Below are positions 35,056-41,956 of a stretch of DNA of 41,956 nt, piece by piece; within the stretch, counting starts at the first letter, position 1; each line of letters starts with the position of its first letter. The notes under the pieces are model-generated. The model was not told the origin of the DNA. It saw only the letters and a program-made list of their open reading frames with translations, and ran no database searches. Source of the stretch: an uncultured Alphaproteobacteria bacterium (lineage in GTDB: Bacteria > Pseudomonadota > Alphaproteobacteria > RF32 > CAG-239); NCBI GenBank assembly GCA_944390265.1, contig CALXPK010000037.1:1-41956 (forward strand), read 5' to 3'. The position numbers were made by a program, and so were the translations under genes.

Positions 35056-35509
35056 TATTGATTTATTTATCAATTTATTGGTCATTGTGTTGTTGGTGCC
35101 GGCCATTATCTATGTTTATAAACTGGATAAAAATTTGACCTTGATGCGCCAGAATCAAAAAGCGCTTCTCAAGCTCATTGAGGCCTTGAACGATGCAACA
35201 TATAAGGCTGAAAACAGCATTCCGAAACTCAAGTCCGTGACCGAAAGCTCAAGCAATGATTTGAAAGAAGTTGTCGATAATGCCAAAGAGCTTAAAGATG
35301 ACCTGATGTTCATTAACGAAAGAGCCGATAATTTGGCCGACCGCCTGGAAGATGCCATCAAAACCGGACGCCAAATGAAGGATAATCCCAAAATCGGGGA
35401 TTATGAACATACAGAAAAACAAGAAACCAAAGCTCCGCTGGCCAATGACGATATGTCTCGTTCCGAGGCCGAAATGGAGTTGCTCAAAGCTCTGCGTGCG
35501 ATTAAATAA
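35048..35509 (+). CDS. DUF6468-like flagellar-cluster membrane protein
   Basis: A 153-residue protein with one N-terminal membrane helix (LFINLLVIVLLVPAIIYVYKL, ~6-26) and a long cytoplasmic or periplasmic coiled coil (MRQNQKALLKLIEALNDAT to NERADNLADRLEDAIKTGRQ). The end is polar, closing with EAEMELLKALRAIK. Its position between fliM and the MotE-like gene, its size and its layout match the DUF6468 proteins of alphaproteobacterial flagellar clusters; this is from memory of the family. Its start overlaps fliM by 8 bases. A role in motor assembly or stator support is likely but unproven. Confidence 0.8.
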   Translation: MDNIDLFINLLVIVLLVPAIIYVYKLDKNLTLMRQNQKALLKLIEALNDATYKAENSIPKLKSVTESSSNDLKEVVDNAKELKDDLMFINERADNLADRLEDAIKTGRQMKDNPKIGDYEHTEKQETKAPLANDDMSRSEAEMELLKALRAIK

Positions 35510-35524
35510 TGCAAAGGATTGAAA

Positions 35525-36172
35525 ATGAAACTGCTTAAAATCCGCTTTCGACTGTTGCCTATTTTTATTTTTGTGGCCGTGTTGTCTTTGTCGGTGAAAA
35601 TCAACAGCGTTTATGATATCATCATCAATAAAGAATTGCCCAAAATCAGCATTTCGCAAAATAAGGCTTGGGCCGAAGAACAAGAAAATAAAGAAACGGC
35701 TCGCTTGAACCAAATTTTGGACGACAGCGACAAAGCCGCTCCTTCGGCCCAGAACGGCTCGGCCAACAGTGCGTTTACGCAATCGGAAGTGGCCATTTTG
35801 CAAGAACTGGCCGAAAGAAGAGAGGCTTTGGATATGCGCTCGCAGGAAATTGATAAAAAAGCCATTCAGCTCAAAGTGGCCGAAGAAGAAATTGATAAAA
35901 AACTGGCGCAGTTGAAAACTTATGAAGAAAAATTGCAAAAATTAATTAACAAATATAATGAGCAAGAAAAAGCGCAACTGGCCTCTTTGGTCAAAATGTA
36001 TTCAACCATGAAACCCAAAGATGCCGCCCGCATTTTCAACACTTTTGATTTGGATATTTTGGTTGCCATCTTGAAGGAAATGAAACCTTCTTCTTCATCG
36101 GCCATTTTGTCGCAGATGGATGCGCTGAAAGCAAAGGAAGTTACAACCGCTCTTATCAGTCGAAATATTTAG
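35525..36172 (+). CDS. MotE-like flagellar protein (MgtE_N-type C-terminal domain)
   Basis: 215 residues from ATG 35525, with AAAGGA six bases upstream; a TTG two codons earlier is in frame but unlikely. An N-terminal signal-anchor (RLLPIFIFVAVLSLSV, ~8-23) is followed by a low-complexity stretch, a long coiled coil (VAILQELAERREALDMRSQE to KLQKLINKYNEQEK, ~75-145) and a C-terminal MgtE_N-like helical domain (SLVKMYSTMKPKDAARIFNT, DLDILVAILKEMKP, ~148-215). This is the architecture of MotE, the periplasmic chaperone that stabilises MotC in rhizobia. No motB/motC gene is in the window. It is part of the fliL operon; the next start is nine bases downstream. Confidence 0.88.
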   Translation: MKLLKIRFRLLPIFIFVAVLSLSVKINSVYDIIINKELPKISISQNKAWAEEQENKETARLNQILDDSDKAAPSAQNGSANSAFTQSEVAILQELAERREALDMRSQEIDKKAIQLKVAEEEIDKKLAQLKTYEEKLQKLINKYNEQEKAQLASLVKMYSTMKPKDAARIFNTFDLDILVAILKEMKPSSSSAILSQMDALKAKEVTTALISRNI

Positions 36173-36181
36173 ATGTGAAAC

Positions 36182-39100
36182 ATGCTTAACCTGAAGAAAA
36201 GACATATTTTTGCAAAAATCTTCCGTTCTTGCCGGTGCGGCTTGGCGGGGTTTTTGTGTCTGATTTCTTCCGTGGCGGCGGCTGAGGTGCAATTTGCACA
36301 ATCGCCGCAAAAGGCCGATATTTTGATTCCGCTTGAGGCTTCCGTTGATTATGAAGTGGAAGCCAAAGATGCCGAGTTGCTTTTATCTTTCAGCCAACCG
36401 ATGGCCGATATGTTGACGGCAACGAGCAAACAATTGCCGCTGTTTGTGCAGGCACAAAAGTTGTCTCCCGACAAAAAAGCCATTCGCTTGGCCATGAAAA
36501 ATCCGTATAGCGTTCGCACCTTGAATGCCAACGGCATTTTGCAGATTGAGATTGTGCCGCAAACAAACAAAGCCCCGAAAAACAACGCCGGCGGGAATAA
36601 GATTTTGCTTGATTTCGGCCAACATGAAGATTTTTTGCGGATGTCTTTTGCTTTTCAAAACCGGCCTCATTATGCCGTTAAAACCGACAAAAACGCCACC
36701 ATCATTTCTTTTATGACACCGGTTGAATTTGACTGGAGCAAGGTCAGAGATTCTGACATATACCCGTTCATTGAACAGTTCAGCAATCCTTTGGGCGGAA
36801 CGGATTTGAAAATTCCGAACAAATTGCTGAAATCTTTTGAATATAATGACAAAATTGTTTTAGATTTTGTGCCGAATGCCAATCTATCTACCCCCAAAGC
36901 AGAAGTTATCAAAAGCCAAAATATTGTCGGGCGGCAAACTCAGCTGGCTCAGGCCGATGAAAATGTTGTCAAGAAAGATGAAGTGGTCAGCTTGGCTTTT
37001 TCATGCAATATGGAAATGGGCGTGAGCGTTTTTCAAAGAGGAAGATATATTTGGGTGGCTTTTGACCGTCAAAGAAATTTGGATTTGGATGAGCTCCGCT
37101 TCACCAGCCGAAATTTGGTAGAACAGATTGTGCAGGTTCCGCATACCAAGGCAACCATTTTGCGAATCACCCCCAAAAAAGACGTGCGCGTCGGTCTGCG
37201 TCAGGAAGGTTTGCTGTGGATTGTCGATTTATACACGCATAATGTGGACTATAAGGTCAAAGAAGTGCCGATATATGTTCAATATAACAGCATGCGAGAA
37301 TCTTACTTATACATTCCGACGGAGAGCGGCGGAAATTCTCTTTCCATCATTGATCCCGAGGTGGGCGATGTTATCTTAATCGGAACCGAAACCGAGCTCG
37401 GCATGGCCATTAATGAAGATTATCATTATCAAGATTTGGAAATTTTGTCGGCCAAACAAGGTTTTGCTCTTGTGCCTAATGCCTCGGATATTATGTTGCT
37501 TAAAGGAAACAGCGGTTTTACGATTAAGGCCGATAATCGGAGTTTGAATATCTCCGATAATTTGGATACCCTCAAAAGACAGCAACAATTTTTGCAAAAA
37601 GTATCCGATGTTTTTGATTTGAGCATTCCGGCGCAATTGTTGTGGCTGAACTTTAATGAGGCGGAACAGCAGCTCAAACAAGATATTAATAATGCGTCTT
37701 TGGAGCGCCGCGTTGAGGCTAAGCTCTTGCTCATCAGATATTATTTGGGTATGGGGCTGGGGACCGAGGCCAAACATTTGCTCAAAGATTTGACGCCGGC
37801 CGAAAAAAACAAAATCAGACCCGAAACTTTGGCGGCCTTGACCGGTGTGTCCAACTTTTTGATGCGTCGTTATGACGAGGCTTTGGATAATTTTTCTCAT
37901 CCGGCTTTGCAAAATAATAATGAAGCCGTTTTCTGGCGTGCGCTGACCGATGCCGCTCTGGAGTTCAAAAAAGAAAATGATGCGATTTTGTTGACTTTTG
38001 TTTCGGTTATTCGCGATTATCCGCAAGAGCTCAAAGAAAGAATCGCCTTGGTTGCTCTTGATACCACCACCAGGGCTTATGATGATATTTCCACGCAAAA
38101 CTTTTTGGATATTCTCAAAGACTCAAAAGAAAGTGACGCGCGCCGCTCGCAAATTTTGTTCCTTAATGCCCAAAATTTTGAATATCAGGGTTATCCGAAC
38201 AATGCGCTTAAAGAATATGGCTTTGCCGCTATGCGCCAATCTCAAAAATATGCCTCTCTGGCTCGGTATAAAAAAATGGATTTGCAGGTTAAGCTCAACT
38301 TGACCTCTCCGCAAAAAGCCATTGAAGAGTTTGAAAGATTGCGTTTTGCTTGGGGGGAACCTCAGTTCAAATTTGACTTGTTGCAACGCTTGGCAGAAGT
38401 TTATGTTCTGGATAAAAACTATTATAAAGCCTTGCTGACTTATAAACAAAGTTTGGACTTGGCACCGACACCGGCTCAGAAAAATGCCGTGCTGGAAAAA
38501 ATGATAAATCTTTTTGAAGATTTGTTTATCAATGGGCGAATCGATGAGCTTCAGGCCGTGAAAGCCATTGCTTTGTATAAAGATTTTGATTGGTTGGCGC
38601 CGCGCAGCAAATATTATACCGCCATTGCACTCAAACTTGCCGACCGCATGGTTGCCGTTGACTTGCTGACCAGTGCCACTGACCTATTGAAAGAACAGTT
38701 GCGCTTGGTCAACCTTTCCGATGAGCAAAAAGCTCAGGTCGGGGTTCGCTTGGCTTTGATTTATTTGTTTGAAAATGACAGCATTGCCGCTTTGGATATT
38801 TTGAACAGTACCGATGCGCCTCATCTGCCGAAGAATCATCAACAATATCGCAAAATCATTAAAGCAAAGGCTTTGGCTTATCTCAACAAAACTGATGAGG
38901 CTTTGGCTTTGCTTGACGATGATTACAGCAAAAACGCTTTGTTGCTCAAAACCGATATTTATTGGAAGTCGGCTCAATGGAGCAAAGCGGCCGATACCAT
39001 CAAATTTTTAATTGAAAAGCCTCAAAACGGAAAAGCGCTTTCTTCCGAGCAAATGTCTTATATTTTGGATTGGATAACCGCCTTGAAAAAAGCCAATCGC

Positions 39101-39322
39101 AATACGGTTATTTATCGCATCAGAAACACATTTTTGCCTTTCTTCAAAGGGACTGCTTTTGAAAGCACGTTCAATGTTTTGACCACCAACTTGGAAACCA
39201 ACCGCGTGGATATGAACTCCATTGACAAGGCGGTGAGCGATATTGCGGCTTATAGCAATTTTTCCAAAATATATGACGAATCTTTGCTCAAAACCATGCC
39301 GCAACAGCCTAAAAATCAATAG
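36182..39322 (+). CDS. Large secreted TPR protein of the flagellar cluster
   Basis: 1046 residues. A long signal peptide (residues ~1-36, [16 protein letters not shown] before E) exports it. Residues ~40-450 are beta-rich with repeated short domains ([60 protein letters not shown]) that recall AMIN-type cell-wall-binding modules. From ~490 to the end it is alpha-helical with tetratricopeptide-like pairs ([60 protein letters not shown]). A periplasmic scaffold for motor or cell-wall proteins fits this layout. Similar big TPR genes follow the motE-like gene in other alphaproteobacterial flagellar clusters, to my knowledge. Ends with TAG, 11 bases before uvrB. Confidence 0.85.
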   Translation: MLNLKKRHIFAKIFRSCRCGLAGFLCLISSVAAAEVQFAQSPQKADILIPLEASVDYEVEAKDAELLLSFSQPMADMLTATSKQLPLFVQAQKLSPDKKAIRLAMKNPYSVRTLNANGILQIEIVPQTNKAPKNNAGGNKILLDFGQHEDFLRMSFAFQNRPHYAVKTDKNATIISFMTPVEFDWSKVRDSDIYPFIEQFSNPLGGTDLKIPNKLLKSFEYNDKIVLDFVPNANLSTPKAEVIKSQNIVGRQTQLAQADENVVKKDEVVSLAFSCNMEMGVSVFQRGRYIWVAFDRQRNLDLDELRFTSRNLVEQIVQVPHTKATILRITPKKDVRVGLRQEGLLWIVDLYTHNVDYKVKEVPIYVQYNSMRESYLYIPTESGGNSLSIIDPEVGDVILIGTETELGMAINEDYHYQDLEILSAKQGFALVPNASDIMLLKGNSGFTIKADNRSLNISDNLDTLKRQQQFLQKVSDVFDLSIPAQLLWLNFNEAEQQLKQDINNASLERRVEAKLLLIRYYLGMGLGTEAKHLLKDLTPAEKNKIRPETLAALTGVSNFLMRRYDEALDNFSHPALQNNNEAVFWRALTDAALEFKKENDAILLTFVSVIRDYPQELKERIALVALDTTTRAYDDISTQNFLDILKDSKESDARRSQILFLNAQNFEYQGYPNNALKEYGFAAMRQSQKYASLARYKKMDLQVKLNLTSPQKAIEEFERLRFAWGEPQFKFDLLQRLAEVYVLDKNYYKALLTYKQSLDLAPTPAQKNAVLEKMINLFEDLFINGRIDELQAVKAIALYKDFDWLAPRSKYYTAIALKLADRMVAVDLLTSATDLLKEQLRLVNLSDEQKAQVGVRLALIYLFENDSIAALDILNSTDAPHLPKNHQQYRKIIKAKALAYLNKTDEALALLDDDYSKNALLLKTDIYWKSAQWSKAADTIKFLIEKPQNGKALSSEQMSYILDWITALKKANRNTVIYRIRNTFLPFFKGTAFESTFNVLTTNLETNRVDMNSIDKAVSDIAAYSNFSKIYDESLLKTMPQQPKNQ

Positions 39323-39333
39323 GAGGACGCGAC

Positions 39334-41313
39334 TTGAAGTTTAAGATTCATTCGCCTTATGCTCCGGCCGGAGACCAGCCGCAAGCCATCAAAGAGCTTT
39401 GCGAAGGAATTGACCGCGGCGACAGATCGCAAGTTTTGTTGGGCGTTACCGGCTCGGGCAAGACCTTTACCATGGCCAAGATTATTGAACAAACGCAACG
39501 ACCGGCTTTGATTATGGCGCCAAACAAAATTTTGGCGGCGCAACTTTATTCGGAAATGAAAGAATTTTTCCCCGAAAACCATGTCGAATATTTTGTTTCT
39601 TATTACGACTATTATCAGCCGGAAGCCTATATTCCCAAAACCGATACTTACATTGAAAAAGATTCGGCTTTAAACGAGCAGATAGACCGGATGAGAAACG
39701 CCGCCACTCGTAGCATTTTGGAAAGCCGCGACGTTGTTATCGTCGCCTCGGTTTCCTGCATCTACGGTTTGGGCGATGTGGAATCATATTCGGCCATGAC
39801 TTTTCCGCTGACGGTGGGAGACAGCGTCGATATCAAAGATGTCTGCCGCCATTTGACCGAGTTGCAATATGAGCGCAATCAACAAAACTTTATCCGCAGT
39901 TCTTTTAGGGTCAACGGCGATGTTTTGGATATTTTTCCGGCCCACTATGAAGACCGAGGCTGGCGTATTTCTTTCTTTGGCGATGAAATTGAGAGCATTC
40001 ATGAATTTGATTCTTTAACCGGCAAAAAAACCGCAACCTTAAACTCTGTCACCATCTATCCGGCCAACCACTATGTTACGCCGCGGCCGGCCATCTCACA
40101 AGCTATTGTGACGATTAAGAAAGAACTGGAAGAAACCATAGAAGATTTTAAGAGCAAAGGCAAATTGCTCGAGGCGCAAAGAATTGAGCAACGCACGCGT
40201 TTTGACCTGGAAATGCTGGAAACCACCGGTAGCTGTAAGGGCATTGAAAACTACTCCCGACACCTAACCGGCCGCAAAGCCGGTGACCCGCCGCCGACTT
40301 TGTTTGAATATCTGCCGCCGGATGCTTTGGTCTTTATTGACGAGAGCCACATTTCGGTACCGCAAATCGGCGCCATGTATAAGGGAGATTACAGCCGCAA
40401 ACACACGCTGGCCGAATATGGCTTCCGCCTACCCTCTTGCGTGGACAACCGCCCCTTAAAATTTGCCGAATGGGATAAGATGCGCGGCCAAACCATTTTT
40501 GTTTCCGCCACCCCCGGGGATTGGGAGCTGGAGCAAAGCAAAGGCGTGTTTGTTGAGCAAGTCATTCGCCCGACCGGCTTGTCTGACCCTCTGTGCATTG
40601 TCCGTCCGGTAGATGACCAAATTGATGATTTGATGCACGAATGTCATAAAACCGCCGAAAAAGGCGAGCGTGTTTTGGTCACCACCTTGACCAAGAAAAT
40701 GGCCGAAGATTTGACCGAATATTTGAGCGAAAACGGCATCAAAGTGCGTTACCTGCACTCCGATATTGATACTTTGGAGAGAATTGAAATCATCCGTGAT
40801 TTGCGTCTGGGTGTGTTTGATGTTTTGGTCGGAATCAACCTGCTGCGCGAAGGTTTGGATATTCCGGAATGTTCACTGGTGGCCATTTTGGATGCCGACA
40901 AAGAAGGCTTTTTGCGTTCCACCCGCTCGCTCATCCAAACCATTGGTCGAGCTGCCCGCAATGCCGAAGGCCGGGTGATTTTGTATGCCGATAAGATGAC
41001 CGATTCACTTAAAGCCGCGTTGGATGAAACCTCGCGCCGCCGCGATAAGCAAATCAAATATAACATTGAACACGGCATCACCCCGCAAACCATCAAGAAA
41101 AAGATTTCCAATGCCCTGGAAGAAATGACCAAAGGCGATTATGTTGAGGTGGCCAAAGACACACCCAACATCAAAGATATCAAAAATATTGATAAAAAAC
41201 TCAAAGATTTGGAAAAAGCTATGCGTGAGGCCGCCGCCAACCTTGAGTTTGAACAAGCCATGGTCTATCGTGACGAGATTAAAAAACTCGAAAAAATGTA
41301 TCTGAAAAACTAG
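39334..41313 (+). CDS. uvrB: UvrABC excinuclease subunit B
   Basis: A 659-residue helicase-like core of nucleotide excision repair, which takes damaged DNA from UvrA and presents it to UvrC. The start is TTG at 39334 with a perfect GGAGG seven bases upstream. Walker A is GVTGSGKT (37-44); the beta-hairpin that clamps one strand is [12 protein letters not shown]; the DEAD-like box is VFIDESH; motifs V/VI are [15 protein letters not shown] and [13 protein letters not shown]. The UVR domain that binds UvrC closes the protein ([20 protein letters not shown]). It follows the flagellar TPR gene by 11 bases with no terminator, so it is probably co-transcribed with motility genes, an unusual setting. 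Confidence 0.98.
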   Translation: MKFKIHSPYAPAGDQPQAIKELCEGIDRGDRSQVLLGVTGSGKTFTMAKIIEQTQRPALIMAPNKILAAQLYSEMKEFFPENHVEYFVSYYDYYQPEAYIPKTDTYIEKDSALNEQIDRMRNAATRSILESRDVVIVASVSCIYGLGDVESYSAMTFPLTVGDSVDIKDVCRHLTELQYERNQQNFIRSSFRVNGDVLDIFPAHYEDRGWRISFFGDEIESIHEFDSLTGKKTATLNSVTIYPANHYVTPRPAISQAIVTIKKELEETIEDFKSKGKLLEAQRIEQRTRFDLEMLETTGSCKGIENYSRHLTGRKAGDPPPTLFEYLPPDALVFIDESHISVPQIGAMYKGDYSRKHTLAEYGFRLPSCVDNRPLKFAEWDKMRGQTIFVSATPGDWELEQSKGVFVEQVIRPTGLSDPLCIVRPVDDQIDDLMHECHKTAEKGERVLVTTLTKKMAEDLTEYLSENGIKVRYLHSDIDTLERIEIIRDLRLGVFDVLVGINLLREGLDIPECSLVAILDADKEGFLRSTRSLIQTIGRAARNAEGRVILYADKMTDSLKAALDETSRRRDKQIKYNIEHGITPQTIKKKISNALEEMTKGDYVEVAKDTPNIKDIKNIDKKLKDLEKAMREAAANLEFEQAMVYRDEIKKLEKMYLKN

Positions 41314-41344
41314 AAAAAGATTCAGAAAATTTGCAATCTGATTT

Positions 41345-41833
41345 TTAATGATTGGCGTTGTTCAAAATGCGCTGTTTGTCGCGGTTCCAATCTCGCTCTT
41401 TGGTGGCTTCGCGCTTGTCATACATTTTTTTGCCGCGTCCCAAGCCAATTTCCAGTTTGGCTCGCCCTTTGTCATTGAAAAATAGTTTGATTGCTATCAG
41501 TGTTGCTCCTTTGCGCGCCAAGGCGTTGATGATGTCTATTATCTCTTTTTTCTTCAAAAGCAATTTGCGGTCGCGTTTTTCAACATGGCTCTCATAGCCC
41601 TTGTTGGCATATTCGGCAATGAACATGTTGGACATATATAACTCGCCGTTTTTTTCCACGCCATAGGCATCATTGATGTTGGCATGGCCCAACCGCAAAG
41701 ATTTGACCTCGGTTCCGCTTAATTGCAAACCGGCAATGTATTTTTCTTCTATCAGATAATCAAAATGGGCGCGGCGGTTTTGGTCTACGACGCCGGTGCT
41801 GATTTAGTCAGTTTTTTTCTTTTTTTCTGCCAT
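41345..41833 (-). CDS. smpB: SsrA-binding protein SmpB, interrupted by in-frame TAA at codon 10
   Basis: SmpB binds tmRNA and brings it to stalled ribosomes (trans-translation). The full frame is 162 codons from ATG 41833: MAEKKKKTD, then TAA (41804-41806), then ISTGVVDQNRRAHFDYLIEE and AGLQLSGTEVKSLRLGHANI, the normal SmpB N-terminus with its tmRNA-binding strands. The body (YGVEKNGELYMSN, IAEYANKGYESHVEKRDRKL, LKKKEI, KGATLIAIKLFF) and C-terminal tail (KMYDKREATKERDWNRDKQR) that reads the mRNA channel are intact. Without readthrough the next in-frame start, TTG 41728, would lose about 26 core residues. An ISTGVV-type segment directly after the TAA shows that real coding sequence lies on both sides. 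Convergent with uvrB, 31 bases apart. Confidence 0.88.
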
Positions 41834-41851
41834 TTTTTTCTCTTTTTCTTT

Positions 41852-41880
41852 CTTATAATCAAAAAAAAAAGAACAAACAA
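41852..41880 (-). promoter_or_regulatory. Possible promoter of smpB
   Basis: On the minus strand, TTGTTT (41875-41880) and TATAAG (41852-41857) are 17 bases apart, 19 bases before the smpB ATG. Confidence 0.35.
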
Positions 41881-41886
41881 CAAAAA

Positions 41887-41956
41887 AGTTCAGAAACTAT
41901 GTTTTGTACTTTTTTTTCGTTTTTTTTCTTTTTTTTTTTTTCTTTTTCTTTTTTTT
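41887..41956. repeat. T-rich low-complexity end of window
   Basis: From about 41905 almost every base is T, broken only by single C or G bases, with one T run of about 14. On the minus strand this is a purine tract upstream of smpB. It could be natural, or it could mark a poorly assembled contig end. Confidence 0.8.

Noticed and set aside
9784-41833. Genetic-code reassignment of TAA
   Set aside because: secA, the PPIase, rubredoxin, ssb, the phosphate transporter, fliL, fliM and others end at TAA where family length and terminators agree, so TAA is a working stop in this genome.
1-41956. CRISPR array, restriction-modification, toxin-antitoxin or retron
   Set aside because: I looked for regularly spaced repeats, methylase/nuclease motifs, small paired genes and a reverse transcriptase; none was found. 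The repeats present are the tRNA copies, terminators and IS end hairpins.

Overview
The window looks like chromosome from a host-associated, probably anaerobic or microaerophilic alphaproteobacterium. The pointers are a SecA/GyrA/UvrA/UvrB/SmpB core gene set, a flagellar block in the order fliL, fliM, DUF6468-like gene, motE-like gene and large TPR gene (an arrangement I associate with Rhodospirillales-type genomes), and a rubredoxin/flavin-reductase pair typical of anaerobes. Base composition is moderate, with AT-rich intergenic DNA. An affiliation with gut Rhodospirillales-like (RF32-type) lineages is my inference, not a database result.

Layout. 1-2150: the 3' part of a cysteine-rich secreted protein gene, its terminator, and a solo IS200/IS605 TnpA element with end hairpins. 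2160-6623: secA (-), a secreted parvulin-type PPIase (+), then rubredoxin and flavin reductase (-). 6736-8845: a Pif1-like helicase, a tRNA-Pro(CGG), and a gene-free stretch made of duplicated and inverted tRNA pieces, hairpins and terminators. 8846-13064: a lipoprotein, a Ppx/GppA-family gene split by an in-frame TAA, two small membrane proteins and an unknown gene. 13211-17651: gyrA (with a cut-off acidic tail), an unknown protein and ssb. 17733-21564: an operon-like set on the minus strand (ATP-grasp protein, AstE/aspartoacylase-like Zn hydrolase, type I periplasmic binding protein). 21869-28450: uvrA, an unknown gene overlapping its stop codon, a DsbA-like thioredoxin fold protein, and a Pit phosphate transporter with its PhoU-like partner. 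28502-33290: a secreted unknown and two pilin-like genes, one encoding a 992-residue prepilin with a tail-fibre-like body. 33450-41313: the flagellar operon (fliL, fliM, DUF6468-like, motE-like, TPR) running into uvrB. 41345-41833: smpB on the opposite strand, then a T-rich low-complexity end.

The most unusual pattern is three separate in-frame TAA codons in genes whose homology or composition continues on both sides: smpB codon 10, the Ppx/GppA gene at codon 179, and gyrA just before a 31-residue acidic tail. TAA is also the commonest normal stop here, so a simple code change is excluded. The choices are recent nonsense mutations, consensus errors, or regulated readthrough. Other leads are the ATP-grasp/AstE-like operon, the giant pilin, and the tRNA-Pro region with a 33-nt direct repeat of the tRNA 3' end.
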